Assembly (NCBI RefSeq): GCF_014649775.1
Contig: NZ_BMTR01000002.1
Coordinates: forward strand, 248,001 to 312,000
From: Streptomyces longisporoflavus
GTDB lineage: Bacteria; Actinomycetota; Actinomycetes; Streptomycetales; Streptomycetaceae
DNA length: 64,000 bases
Direction of reading: 5' to 3'
The notes beneath the pieces were generated by a model. It was not told where the DNA came from and ran no database searches. It saw only the letters and a program-made list of their open reading frames with translations. Below are positions 8,501-16,485 of this stretch, piece after piece. Position numbers and translations under genes: made by a program. Position 1 is the stretch's first letter. Every line of letters starts with the position of its first letter.

Positions 8501-8535
8501 CCCCGCCCCCGTGCCGACCCGGCAGGGGGTGGGGG
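8501..8535 (+). terminator. G/C hairpin between dehydrogenase and permease
   Basis: CCCCGCCCCCGTGCC pairs with GGCAGGGGGTGGGG around a short loop, 24 bases after the dehydrogenase stop. There is no T-tract, which is common in Streptomyces. It may end or attenuate the first transcript before the permease. Confidence 0.5.
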
Positions 8536-8667
8536 TCCCGGCCCCGGGAGCAGCACGCTCCCGCCGCGACCGGTGCCCGGGCCGCCGCCGGTGACGAACG
8601 CCCGGGACGAGTGAGTACCGTCCTGTACCAGGGGCATCCGCGCCCCCACTCCCCCGAGGATCTCCCC

Positions 8668-10062
8668 ATGCACCACCCCACGCTCGAACCGGCGCCCCCG
8701 ACCGCCGGGCCCGCGCTCCAACAGGGCCTCAAGGGCCGCCAGATCACCATGATCTCCATCGGCGGCGTGATCGGGGCCGGTCTCTTCGTCGGCTCGTCGA
8801 CCGCCGTCGCGGCCGCGGGACCGGCCGTTCTGATCTCCTTCCTGCTGGCCGCCGCCCTGGTGGTGCTCGTCATGCAGATGCTCGGGGAGATGGCCGTCGC
8901 CAACCCCGACACGGGCTCGTTCTCCACCTACGCGGACCGCGCCCTGGGCCGGTGGGCCGGATTCTCCATCGGCTGGCTGTACTGGTGGTTCTACATTCTC
9001 GTCATTCCCATCGAGGCCATCGCCGCGGGCGAGGTCATCGCGGGTCTCACGTCGGTGCCGAGCTGGATCCCGGCGCTCGCCATGATCGCTCTGCTCGCGG
9101 GCAGCAACCTCCTGGCGGTGCGCAACTACGGGGAGTTCGAGTACTGGTTCGCCCTCCTGAAGGTCGTCGCGATCGTGGCCTTCCTCGTACTCGGCGCGCT
9201 CGCGATCTTCGGGGTCCTTCCCGGGTCGGATGCCCACGGCGTCTCGCATCTGTGGAGCGAGGGTGGCTTCGCGCCCAAGGGCGGGGTGGCCGTGCTCGCC
9301 GGTCTGCTCACGGCGATGTTCAGTTTCCAGGGCAGCGAGATCGTCACGATCGCCGCCGCCGAGTCCGAGGAACCGAAGAAGAACATCAAGAAGGCCGTCC
9401 GCGCCGTCGTGTGGCGCCTCGGACTCTTCTACGTCGGCTCGATCTTCGTCGTGGTCAGCCTGGTGCCGTGGAACTCCGACGCCCTCGCCGACGGCTCCTA
9501 CCAGGCGGTCCTCGACCGCATGAACATCCCGGGCGCCGGCCTGATCATGGACGTGGTCCTCGTCGTGGCCGTGAGCAGCTGCCTCAACTCGGCCATCTAC
9601 ACCGCCTCGCGCATGGCGTTCTCCCTGGCCCGCCGCCAGGACGCCCCCGCGGCCCTCGCCGCCACATCGGCGGCCGGTGTGCCCCGTAACGCGGTCCTCG
9701 CCTCGACCGTCATCGGCGTGGCCGCGGTGATCGCCAACTATCTGCTGCCGAGCGTCTTCACGTACCTCATCGCGTCCAGCGGCGCGATCGCCCTGATGAT
9801 GTACATGGTCATCGCCATCACCCAGTACGCCACCCGCCGCAAGGAGCCTCAGCCCACCGAGGTGCGGATGTGGGCCTTCCCCTACCTGACCCTCGCCACG
9901 ATCGCCTTCATCGCCGGGGTGCTCGTCCTCATGGCGGTGCTGCCCGGTCACCGACTGGAACTGTGGCTCTCCCTCGCCCTGGCCGCGGTCCTGGTCACCG
10001 CGGGGGTGCTGCGACAGCGGCGGCACGGCAACCGGCCCCCTGCGGTGAGCAGGCAGGCGTGA
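8668..10062 (+). CDS. Amino-acid permease, APC superfamily (GabP-like)
   Basis: A 464-residue, twelve-helix amino-acid:proton symporter. The family signature ISIGGVIGAGLFVGSS opens helix 1; ESEEPKKNIKKAVR lies in the conserved loop after helix 6-7. This is the amino-acid transporter subfamily containing GabP, AnsP and CycA. The start ATG has a CGAGGA ribosome site. It follows the dehydrogenase in the same direction and probably imports its substrate or a related amino compound. It is convergent with, and only 4 bases from, the next LacI gene. Confidence 0.88.
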   Translation: MHHPTLEPAPPTAGPALQQGLKGRQITMISIGGVIGAGLFVGSSTAVAAAGPAVLISFLLAAALVVLVMQMLGEMAVANPDTGSFSTYADRALGRWAGFSIGWLYWWFYILVIPIEAIAAGEVIAGLTSVPSWIPALAMIALLAGSNLLAVRNYGEFEYWFALLKVVAIVAFLVLGALAIFGVLPGSDAHGVSHLWSEGGFAPKGGVAVLAGLLTAMFSFQGSEIVTIAAAESEEPKKNIKKAVRAVVWRLGLFYVGSIFVVVSLVPWNSDALADGSYQAVLDRMNIPGAGLIMDVVLVVAVSSCLNSAIYTASRMAFSLARRQDAPAALAATSAAGVPRNAVLASTVIGVAAVIANYLLPSVFTYLIASSGAIALMMYMVIAITQYATRRKEPQPTEVRMWAFPYLTLATIAFIAGVLVLMAVLPGHRLELWLSLALAAVLVTAGVLRQRRHGNRPPAVSRQA

Positions 10063-10066
10063 GGCG

Positions 10067-11065
10067 TCAGGGGTGCCGGGCGTGCGTGGCCCGCGGCACG
10101 AACTCGGTCGGCAGGACCAGGCGTTCGCCGTCGGGGTCGGCGTCTCCGTCGATGCGCCGTACGAGCAGGCGCGCCGCCTGACGCGAGAGTTCGCGCAGGT
10201 CGTGGCGGACCGTGGTGAGCCGGAAGACCTCCCAGGACGCCATGGGCAGATCGTCGAAACCGATCACGGTCAGGTCGTCGGGGACCCGGACGCCGGCCGC
10301 CAGGGCCGCGTTCAGCGCGCCGATGGCGACCACGTCGTTGCCGCAGAAGACCGCAGTGGGGGTCTCGGCGGCGTCGAGCAGCCGGGGCAGCGCCTCGTAT
10401 CCGGTCTCGTACTCGAAGGCGCCGCGGGCCACCCGGTCCTCGGGCAGTCCGATGCCCGCGTCGGCCAAGGCCAGGCGGAAACCCAGTTCCCGGTCGCGGC
10501 CGGTCGTCGTGTTCGCCGCGCCGAAGATGCCGGCGATCCGCCGGTGGCCGAGCTCGGCGAGCGTGTGGGCGACGAGGCGGCCGCCGCCCTCGTTGTCGAC
10601 GACGGAGGCGTAGTCGCCCCGCCGGCCCGTCTCGCGGTTCAGGAAGACGTAGGGCATGCCGCGGCGGTCGAGCTGCGCCGGGAGAGCGGAGTCGGTGGTG
10701 GCCGTCGCGAGCACCACGCCGTCGAGCGACTGGTCCAGGAGCTTCTCCTCGGCCACGGCCTCGTCGGAGCGTTCGGTCAGGAGCATCATCCGGTAGCCCA
10801 GGGCCTGGAGCTCGTCGTGCAGGGGTGCGATGACGTGCGGGTAGAAGGGGTTCGTCAGGTCGGTGACGATCACCCCGATCCGACGGGTGGAGCGGGTCGA
10901 CAGCGTGCGGCCCGCTTCGCTGGGCACGTAGTTCAGTGCCTGCGCCGCCTTGCGGACCTTCTCGCGGGTCGCGGCGGACACCCGTCGGTCGTCCCGCAGG
11001 GCGCGGGAGACGGTCGGCTGCGAAACGCCGGCCAGCCTCGCCACGTCGTGACTCGTGATCGCCAT
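10067..11065 (-). CDS. LacI-family regulator of the 11-19 kb catabolic regulon
   Basis: A 332-residue LacI repressor: helix-turn-helix (HDVARLAGVSQPTVSRALRD, residues 5-24), hinge, and a sugar-binding-protein-like domain (IGVIVTDLTNPFYPHV, VIGFDDLPMASWEVFRLTTV). ATG 11065 is chosen because GAGGAGAGGG lies just upstream; the frame continues upstream without support. An ATACGTAT palindrome overlaps a TATACT -10 box in front of this gene. Near-identical palindromes precede the cupin operon, the MHS transporter and the NTF2-like gene, so the protein is probably autoregulated and controls all three units. Effector unknown. Confidence 0.9.
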   Translation of the reverse strand: MAITSHDVARLAGVSQPTVSRALRDDRRVSAATREKVRKAAQALNYVPSEAGRTLSTRSTRRIGVIVTDLTNPFYPHVIAPLHDELQALGYRMMLLTERSDEAVAEEKLLDQSLDGVVLATATTDSALPAQLDRRGMPYVFLNRETGRRGDYASVVDNEGGGRLVAHTLAELGHRRIAGIFGAANTTTGRDRELGFRLALADAGIGLPEDRVARGAFEYETGYEALPRLLDAAETPTAVFCGNDVVAIGALNAALAAGVRVPDDLTVIGFDDLPMASWEVFRLTTVRHDLRELSRQAARLLVRRIDGDADPDGERLVLPTEFVPRATHARHP

Positions 11066-11113
11066 CGGCCCTCTCCTCGTCGACCGGTGCGCCACCCCGG
11101 CGTCCGGCTTTTC

Positions 11114-11125
11114 AGTATACGTATG
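11114..11125 (-). promoter_or_regulatory. -10 box and ATACGTAT operator of the LacI gene
   Basis: On the minus strand TATACT (11114-11119) is a near-consensus -10 box. The palindrome ATACGTAT (11117-11124), with the central CG typical of LacI sites, overlaps it. Occupancy would block RNA polymerase: autorepression. Confidence 0.6.
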
Positions 11126-11314
11126 TCGCATCAACCCGAAGGGCGGGTGCGGACAGGTGCGCGCCCCCGCTCGCGACCCGCGCGGCACACCCCGCCGGTG
11201 ACGCCGATCCCCGCCGCCCGCAAGCAGGCGGACGGCAACTCCTGCGTGCCTCCACGAGAAGCACCGACACACGTCCCGCGCACCCTACGCCCGCAACCCG
11301 CACCACGTGCCCCC

Positions 11315-11362
11315 TTGACATCGCACAACACAGGGCCTGTCATGGGAATGCATACGTATTCC
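11315..11362 (+). promoter_or_regulatory. Promoter and operator of the cupin operon
   Basis: A perfect -35 box TTGACA (11315-11320) is followed after 17 bases by a weak -10, TGTCAT (11338-11343). The operator GGAATGCATACGTATTCC (11345-11362) covers the expected start of transcription. It shares the ATACGTAT core with the other three sites of the regulon. Confidence 0.65.
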
Positions 11363-11378
11363 ATTCGAGGGAGCAGCC

Positions 11379-12518
11379 ATGCCTGACGTCGTCGTGTCCA
11401 CCGCCGAGCTGGGGCGTCGTACGGTCCGCCGCAGTGACTTCGTCTCCTGCAACCAGGCCTTCATCGACTGCCGTACACCGGGCTCGGACCGGAAGGAGAA
11501 CTACGCGATGATCGGGCCCGGCGTCTCGCAGGCCGCCGGTCAGCACGTCAACCTGCGACTGGCGCACGGTTACAACATCGGCGCGGCCGCCATGCCCCAC
11601 GGCATCACCAACAACCTCCACCTGCACTACACCGCCGAGGTGTTCGTCTGCACCGAGGGCGAGTACCTCCTTCGCTGGGGCGCCGACGGCACCGAGGGGG
11701 AACTGACGCTCAAGGCCGGCGACATCGCCTCCATCCCCACCTGGATCTTCCGCGGCTTCACCAACACCGGCCCGGACCACGGCTGGATGTTCACCGTCCT
11801 CGGCCACGACCACACGGGCGGCATCATCTGGGGCCCCTCGGTGCTGCGCGAGGCCGAGGGCCACGGCCTGTACCTGACCGCCGACAACCAGCTGATCGAC
11901 ACGGTCGCCGGCGACGAGATCCCGCCCGGCACCGAACTGACCGAGCCGATGACGCAGGAGTACATCGACCGCCTGCGTCACTACAGCGTCGACGAGATGA
12001 AGCGCCGTGTCGCGGCCGGCGACGAACTGGTCTGGTCCGAGCGGCCCTTCCTCGACAGCACCCTGCCGGGCGGCGGAGTGCGGCTGAGCTGCGTCATCGG
12101 CTACGGCATGACCGAGGACCCGCACCAGGAGCCCCGCGTCTTCAACCCGCACGGCCACAACGTCGCCTGGCTGCGTGCCGAACCGGGCCAGGGCGTCTCC
12201 CCGCACCGCCAGCACGAGACGCAGACGCTGATCGTCAAGGACGGCCTGTGGGAGATCACCCTCAACCGCACCGACCCCGTCACGGTCCAACTGGGCCCGC
12301 GCGACATGCTCTCCGTACCGCAGGACGCATGGCGCACCCTGCGCAACGTCGGCGACGAGCGGGGCGACCTCCTGGTCGTCAACTCCGGTGACGGCCGCGT
12401 GCGCCTGGAGTGGGACAAGGAAGTCTCCAAGGCCGCCGCCGACGCGGGCCTCGGCATCGACCACAACGGTTACGTGGCCCCGTACGCGCTGCTGCCCCGC
12501 TCCGCGCGCCGCTGGTGA
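11379..12518 (+). CDS. Cupin-domain (bicupin) protein
   Basis: A 379-residue protein with two cupin beta-barrels. The first has a textbook metal motif, HLHYTAEVFVCTEG (H81, H83, E87); the second cupin-1 half lacks the usual motif-2 histidine (SIPTWIFRGFTN). The C-terminal barrel contains SPHRQHETQTLIV, so it may also bind metal. Bicupins act as dioxygenases, isomerases or sugar-acid enzymes; none can be assigned here. It opens the operon, with a GAGGGAGC ribosome site, and its stop overlaps the next start (GTGA). Position in the operon suggests it acts early or on a stable intermediate. Confidence 0.75.
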   Translation: MPDVVVSTAELGRRTVRRSDFVSCNQAFIDCRTPGSDRKENYAMIGPGVSQAAGQHVNLRLAHGYNIGAAAMPHGITNNLHLHYTAEVFVCTEGEYLLRWGADGTEGELTLKAGDIASIPTWIFRGFTNTGPDHGWMFTVLGHDHTGGIIWGPSVLREAEGHGLYLTADNQLIDTVAGDEIPPGTELTEPMTQEYIDRLRHYSVDEMKRRVAAGDELVWSERPFLDSTLPGGGVRLSCVIGYGMTEDPHQEPRVFNPHGHNVAWLRAEPGQGVSPHRQHETQTLIVKDGLWEITLNRTDPVTVQLGPRDMLSVPQDAWRTLRNVGDERGDLLVVNSGDGRVRLEWDKEVSKAAADAGLGIDHNGYVAPYALLPRSARRW

Positions 12519-13273
12519 CCGCCGTGCCCCATGTCGAGCCGCCGTCCGAACCGCTGCCGCTGGTGGTGGTCCCCGGCATGATGTGCGACCCGAGCCTGTG
12601 GGCGGAGGTGGACTTCCCCGAAGGACACCCGGTCCTGCATCTCGAACTGGGAAAGCCGGACATCGGGGCGCTGGCCGACGACCTCCTGGCCAGGGTGTCC
12701 GGACCGTTCGTCGTGGTCGGGCTCAGCCTGGGCGCCATCGTCGCGTTCGAGGCACTGCGGCGCTCCCCGGAACGGATCGCCGGACTCTGCGTCATGTCGA
12801 CGAACGCGGGAGCGCCGCGCCCCGAGCAGTACGCCGCCTGGCGCGCGATGGAGGGCCTGGTCGACGACGGGCGGTTCGCGGACGCCGTCGAACAGACCCT
12901 GCCCGGCATGTTCCCCACGCCGCGTCCGTCGAGCGAGTCGGCGGAGCGCTACCGGCGCATGGCCCGGGCCGTGGGGCCCGACGCCGCGCGCGCCCAGCTG
13001 GCCGCCCAGTCGACTCGCCGGGACGCGATCGACGCGCTGCGCGGCGCGAGGTGCCCGGCCGTGGTCCTGTCCGGCAGCCGCGACGCACTGTGCCCGCCGG
13101 ACTTCCACCAGGTCATCGCGAGCGCTCTGCCGGACGCGGAACTGCGCACGGTCCCCGACGCGGGGCATCTCCTGCCCTGGCAGGAGCCGTCCGCCGTCTC
13201 CGACGCGCTGCGTGACCTGCTCGGACGAGTGCGGACGCGGCCGACGGCGTGCCCGACGCGCCCCGCCTTCTGA
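12515..13273 (+). CDS. Alpha/beta hydrolase
   Basis: A 252-residue alpha/beta-hydrolase-fold enzyme without a signal peptide. The oxyanion strand is LVVVPGMMCDPSLW, the nucleophile elbow GLSLGA, the acid lies in SGSRDALCPP and the histidine in VPDAGHLLPWQEP, so a full Ser-Asp-His triad is present. It could open a lactone, ester or C-C bond in the pathway. The GTG start overlaps the cupin stop by four bases, giving tight coupling. A 90-base gap separates it from the dehydrogenase gene. Confidence 0.85.
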   Translation: MTAVPHVEPPSEPLPLVVVPGMMCDPSLWAEVDFPEGHPVLHLELGKPDIGALADDLLARVSGPFVVVGLSLGAIVAFEALRRSPERIAGLCVMSTNAGAPRPEQYAAWRAMEGLVDDGRFADAVEQTLPGMFPTPRPSSESAERYRRMARAVGPDAARAQLAAQSTRRDAIDALRGARCPAVVLSGSRDALCPPDFHQVIASALPDAELRTVPDAGHLLPWQEPSAVSDALRDLLGRVRTRPTACPTRPAF

Positions 13274-13362
13274 AACACCGCTGCTGACACCGCCCCCATA
13301 CAGCTCAAGAACCTCAGAGCCCCCGAGTCAAGAACCCCCAGAACCCCGAGAAAAGAGCCGTC

Positions 13363-14673
13363 ATGCCTCGTTTCCTCAAGTCCCCCGTCCCCGCCGGCAC
13401 GGTGAGCGCCGCCCGCGCGGACGTCGCCGACCGCGTGAGCGCCATCCTCGACGACATCCGCGGCCGGGGTGACGAAGCGGTCCGCCAGTACTCGGAGAAG
13501 TTCGACAACTGGAGCCCTGAGTCCTTCCGCCTCTCCCCGGACGAGATCAAGAAGATCGTCGCCGATGTGCCGGAGACGGTCCTGGACGACATCCGCTTCG
13601 TCCAGCAGCAGGTACGTACGTTCGCGCAGGCCCAGCGCGACTCGCTGCACGACGTGGAGATCGAGACACTGCCCGGCGTCCGCCTGGGACACCGGCACGT
13701 TCCGGTGGCCGGCGCCGGAGCGTACATACCGGGCGGGCGCTACCCGCTGACCGCCTCGGCGCACATGACGATCGTGACGGCGAAGGTGGCCGGGGTGGAG
13801 CGGGTCGCCGCCTGCACCCCGCCGATCCGGGGCGAGATCCCCGCCGCGACGGTCGCGGCCATGCATCTGGCCGGGGCCGACGAGCTCTACCTCCTGGGCG
13901 GCGTCCAGGCCGTGGCCGCCCTGGCCATCGGAACCGAGACGGTCGGCCGGGTGCCGCTGATCGCGGGTCCCGGCAACGCGTATGTCGCCGAGGCCAAGCG
14001 GCAGTTGTTCGGCGAGGTCGGCATCGACCTGTTCGCGGGCCCGACGGAGATCCTGGTGATCGCCGACGAGAACGCCGACCCCTTCGTGGTGGCCGTCGAC
14101 CTCCTCTCGCAGGCCGAGCACGGCCCGGACTCCCCCGCGGTGCTCGTCACCACGTCCGAGGAACTCGGCCGCGCCGTCGAGCGCCACATCGAGCGGCTGC
14201 TGCCCGGCATGCCCACCAAGGACTTCGCCGGGCCCGCCTGGCGCGACCACGGCGAGATCGTCGTGGCGGACTCCCTCGACGAGGCCTTCGAGATCGCCGA
14301 CTCCTACGCCAGCGAACACGTCGAGGTCCTGACGGAGAACCCGCGTCAGGCGCTGGACAAGATGCGTGACTACGGCGCGCTGTTCCTGGGCGAAGGCACC
14401 TGTGTCTCGTACGGGGACAAGGTCATCGGCACCAACCACGTCCTGCCGACCCGGGGCGCCGCGCGCTACACCGGCGGCCTGTGGGTGGGCAAGTACCTCA
14501 AGACCGTCACCTACCAGGAGGTCACCGACACCTCTTCGTCGGCGCTGCTCGGCGAGGTGTGCGGGCGCGCGGCGCGCGTCGAGCTGTTCGAGGGGCACGC
14601 CCGCTCCGGCGATGTGCGCGCGGCCAAGTACGGCAAGGGCACGCTGCCGTGGAACGACGAGGCGAGCGCATGA
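13363..14673 (+). CDS. Histidinol dehydrogenase family protein (paralogue 2)
   Basis: A 436-residue HisD-fold dehydrogenase, only distantly similar to the paralogue at 7.1 kb. Zinc ligands Q250, H253, D352 and H412 and catalytic E318-H319 (ASEHVEV) are all visible, so it should be active as an NAD-dependent, two-step alcohol-to-acid dehydrogenase. Because it sits between a hydrolase and an SDR/aldolase pair and not among his genes, histidine biosynthesis is unlikely. Precedent for a catabolic homologue is HpsN, which oxidises 2,3-dihydroxypropane-1-sulfonate, but no sulfolyase is seen here. Its stop overlaps the SDR start as ATGA. Confidence 0.85.
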   Translation: MPRFLKSPVPAGTVSAARADVADRVSAILDDIRGRGDEAVRQYSEKFDNWSPESFRLSPDEIKKIVADVPETVLDDIRFVQQQVRTFAQAQRDSLHDVEIETLPGVRLGHRHVPVAGAGAYIPGGRYPLTASAHMTIVTAKVAGVERVAACTPPIRGEIPAATVAAMHLAGADELYLLGGVQAVAALAIGTETVGRVPLIAGPGNAYVAEAKRQLFGEVGIDLFAGPTEILVIADENADPFVVAVDLLSQAEHGPDSPAVLVTTSEELGRAVERHIERLLPGMPTKDFAGPAWRDHGEIVVADSLDEAFEIADSYASEHVEVLTENPRQALDKMRDYGALFLGEGTCVSYGDKVIGTNHVLPTRGAARYTGGLWVGKYLKTVTYQEVTDTSSSALLGEVCGRAARVELFEGHARSGDVRAAKYGKGTLPWNDEASA

Positions 14674-15443
14674 GCGGCGGCACGGCGCCGCTGGCCGGGC
14701 GCACCGCACTGGTCAGCGGGGGCGGCAGCGGACTCGGCGCCGCCATCACCCGGGCCCTCCTCGCGGACGGGGCACGGGTGGTGATCACCGGCCGCAACGA
14801 ACAGGCCCTCAAAGAGACCGCCTCGTGTCTCGGTCCCGGCGTCATCCACCGCGTCTGCGACGTGTCCCGGCCCGAGAGCGTCGAGGCCCTCGCCGGGAGC
14901 CTCGCGGACGAGGAGATCTCGATCCTCGTCAACAACGCCGGAATCGCCGGGCCGGTGGCTCCCCTGACCGAGATCTCGGCCGGGGACTGGGACGAGGTGT
15001 TCGACATCAATGTGCGCGGCGTGTTCCTGATGTGCCGCGCCTTCCTGCCCGGCATGACGGCACGCGGCGCGGGCGACGTCATCAACATCGCCTCGGTGTC
15101 GGGCAAGCGCCCCCTGCTGCGGCGCACCCCCTACTGCGCGTCCAAGATGGCGGTCATCGGCCTGACCACCACCTTGGCGGGCGAGGTAGGTCCCTCGGGC
15201 GTCACGGTCAACTCCCTCTCCCCCGGGCCTGTCGCGGGCCCGCGGATGGAACGCAACTTCCGCCTGGAGGCGGAGCGCACCGGGAGCAGCTACGCGGAGG
15301 CCGAGGAGGCGTTCGTGTCGCGGTCGGCGCTCGGCCGGATGGTCACCGAGGACGAGGTCGGCGCCGCGGTCGGCGCGATGCTGCGGATGCCGGGTCTGTG
15401 CGGCGCCGACATCGACCTCTCGGCCGGAATGGTCGCGCGGTGA
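14670..15443 (+). CDS. Short-chain dehydrogenase/reductase (SDR)
   Basis: A 257-residue classical SDR. The cofactor motif GGGSGLG (residues 17-23), the NNAG motif (88-91), catalytic S142 or S144, Y155 and K159 (YCASK) are all present. It would oxidise or reduce a secondary alcohol/ketone with NAD(P). It overlaps both neighbours by four bases (ATGA before, GTGA after), so it is a core step between the HisD-like enzyme and the aldolase. A plausible role is to make the keto group needed for retro-aldol cleavage. Confidence 0.88.
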   Translation: MSGGTAPLAGRTALVSGGGSGLGAAITRALLADGARVVITGRNEQALKETASCLGPGVIHRVCDVSRPESVEALAGSLADEEISILVNNAGIAGPVAPLTEISAGDWDEVFDINVRGVFLMCRAFLPGMTARGAGDVINIASVSGKRPLLRRTPYCASKMAVIGLTTTLAGEVGPSGVTVNSLSPGPVAGPRMERNFRLEAERTGSSYAEAEEAFVSRSALGRMVTEDEVGAAVGAMLRMPGLCGADIDLSAGMVAR

Positions 15444-16252
15444 CGGCGGGAGAAGCGGTGCGGCGCCTGCCCGGCCCGCAGACGCAGCGCCGACCCCTCA
15501 AGCAGCGGCTCGCGGCCGGCGAGCGGTTGTACGGCGCGCTGGTGCGGCTCCCCTCGGAGACCCTGGTGGAGATGGCGGGGGTCGCGGGCCTCGACTACGT
15601 GGTCATCGACTGTGAGCACGGCCCTGCCGACACCGCGCTCCTCCAGCACCATCTGACGGCCGCCGCGGCGCAGGGCATCGACGTACTGGTACGTGTGGGG
15701 ACGGCCGAGCCCGCGCTCGTCCTGCGCTGCCTTGATCTGGGGGCCGCGGGGATCATCCATCCGCACGTCGACGACGCGCAGGACGCACGACGGGCGGTCG
15801 CCTCGGTCCACTATCCGCCTCTGGGGACACGGGGCTTCGCGACGTACAGCAGAGCGGGCCGCTTCGGCACGGTCGCGGCGGCCGACCACGTCGCGGCGTC
15901 CCGCGACGCCCTGGTGGTGGTGATGATCGAGACGGAGCGGGCGTGCGCCGCCGCGGCGGAGATCGCAGCCACGGAGGGCGTCGACGCGGTCCTTGTGGGC
16001 CCGGCCGATCTCGCGGCGGACTGCGCCTTCCCCGGCCAGGACACGGTCGACGCGCTGGTGACGACGGCCCACCAGGCCACGCGTGAGGCAGGCCGGTCGG
16101 TGATGGCCATCGTGCCGGGCGCCGAGGCGGCCAGGGCCGCAGAGCGGGGCGGGGCACAGCTGGTGCTCTACAACATGGCCCACGTGCTGATGGACACCTT
16201 CAAGTCCCTCGCGGCGCCCACGCCGGGCCAGGGGCAGAGCCCTCGCGCATGA
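15440..16252 (+). CDS. HpcH/HpaI-family class II aldolase
   Basis: A 270-residue metal-dependent aldolase of the HpcH/HpaI family. Spacing and identity of the residues known in E. coli HpaI (H45, R70, E149, D175) are reproduced as H60, R85, E164 and D190, within IDCEHGPAD, VRVGTAE, MIETERA and VGPADLAAD. It should cleave a 4-hydroxy-2-keto acid or similar to pyruvate (or hydroxypyruvate/glyoxylate) plus an aldehyde. GTG 15440 overlaps the SDR stop. It closes the five-gene operon; a hairpin follows. Confidence 0.88.
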   Translation: MTAGEAVRRLPGPQTQRRPLKQRLAAGERLYGALVRLPSETLVEMAGVAGLDYVVIDCEHGPADTALLQHHLTAAAAQGIDVLVRVGTAEPALVLRCLDLGAAGIIHPHVDDAQDARRAVASVHYPPLGTRGFATYSRAGRFGTVAAADHVAASRDALVVVMIETERACAAAAEIAATEGVDAVLVGPADLAADCAFPGQDTVDALVTTAHQATREAGRSVMAIVPGAEAARAAERGGAQLVLYNMAHVLMDTFKSLAAPTPGQGQSPRA

Positions 16253-16256
16253 GGTC

Positions 16257-16309
16257 GCACGGCCGCGTCCGGCCCCTTCGGGACTCTGTGGGGGCCGGCC
16301 GGGCCGTGC
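16257..16309 (+). terminator. Hairpin after the aldolase gene
   Basis: GCACGGCC (16257-16264) pairs with GGCCGTGC (16302-16309), and CCGGCCCC (16269-16276) with GGGGCCGG (16291-16298), starting five bases after the stop codon. No T-run. Probable end of the cupin-to-aldolase transcript. Confidence 0.6.
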
Positions 16310-16402
16310 CCGGGCACACCGCGGGCATGCCCGCCGCGCACCTGTCCGCCACGCCGCGGAAATGCCCGTGGAAATGCCCGCCGGAATGCGTCACTCCACC
16401 TC

Positions 16403-16453
16403 TTGACGGCCCCCGTCGCGCTCCTTAGTGTTCGGCGGAAGTTCATACGTATG
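16403..16453 (+). promoter_or_regulatory. Promoter and operator of the MHS transporter
   Basis: TTGACG (-35, 16403-16408), a 17-base spacer and TAGTGT (-10, 16426-16431) place the start near 16438. The palindrome CATACGTATG (16444-16453) follows directly, so a bound repressor would block initiation or escape. Its core equals the sites at 11117 and 11352. Confidence 0.65.
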
Positions 16454-16485
16454 CATAATCCTGAAACCGCGCGAACGGAGAAGCC

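Noticed and set aside
6942..8927. A 661-residue frame on the minus strand opposite the HisD-like gene
   Set aside because: It mirrors the third-position G/C bias of the true plus-strand gene, and ends in a PPAASR-type peptide that is simply the heptamer array read in reverse.
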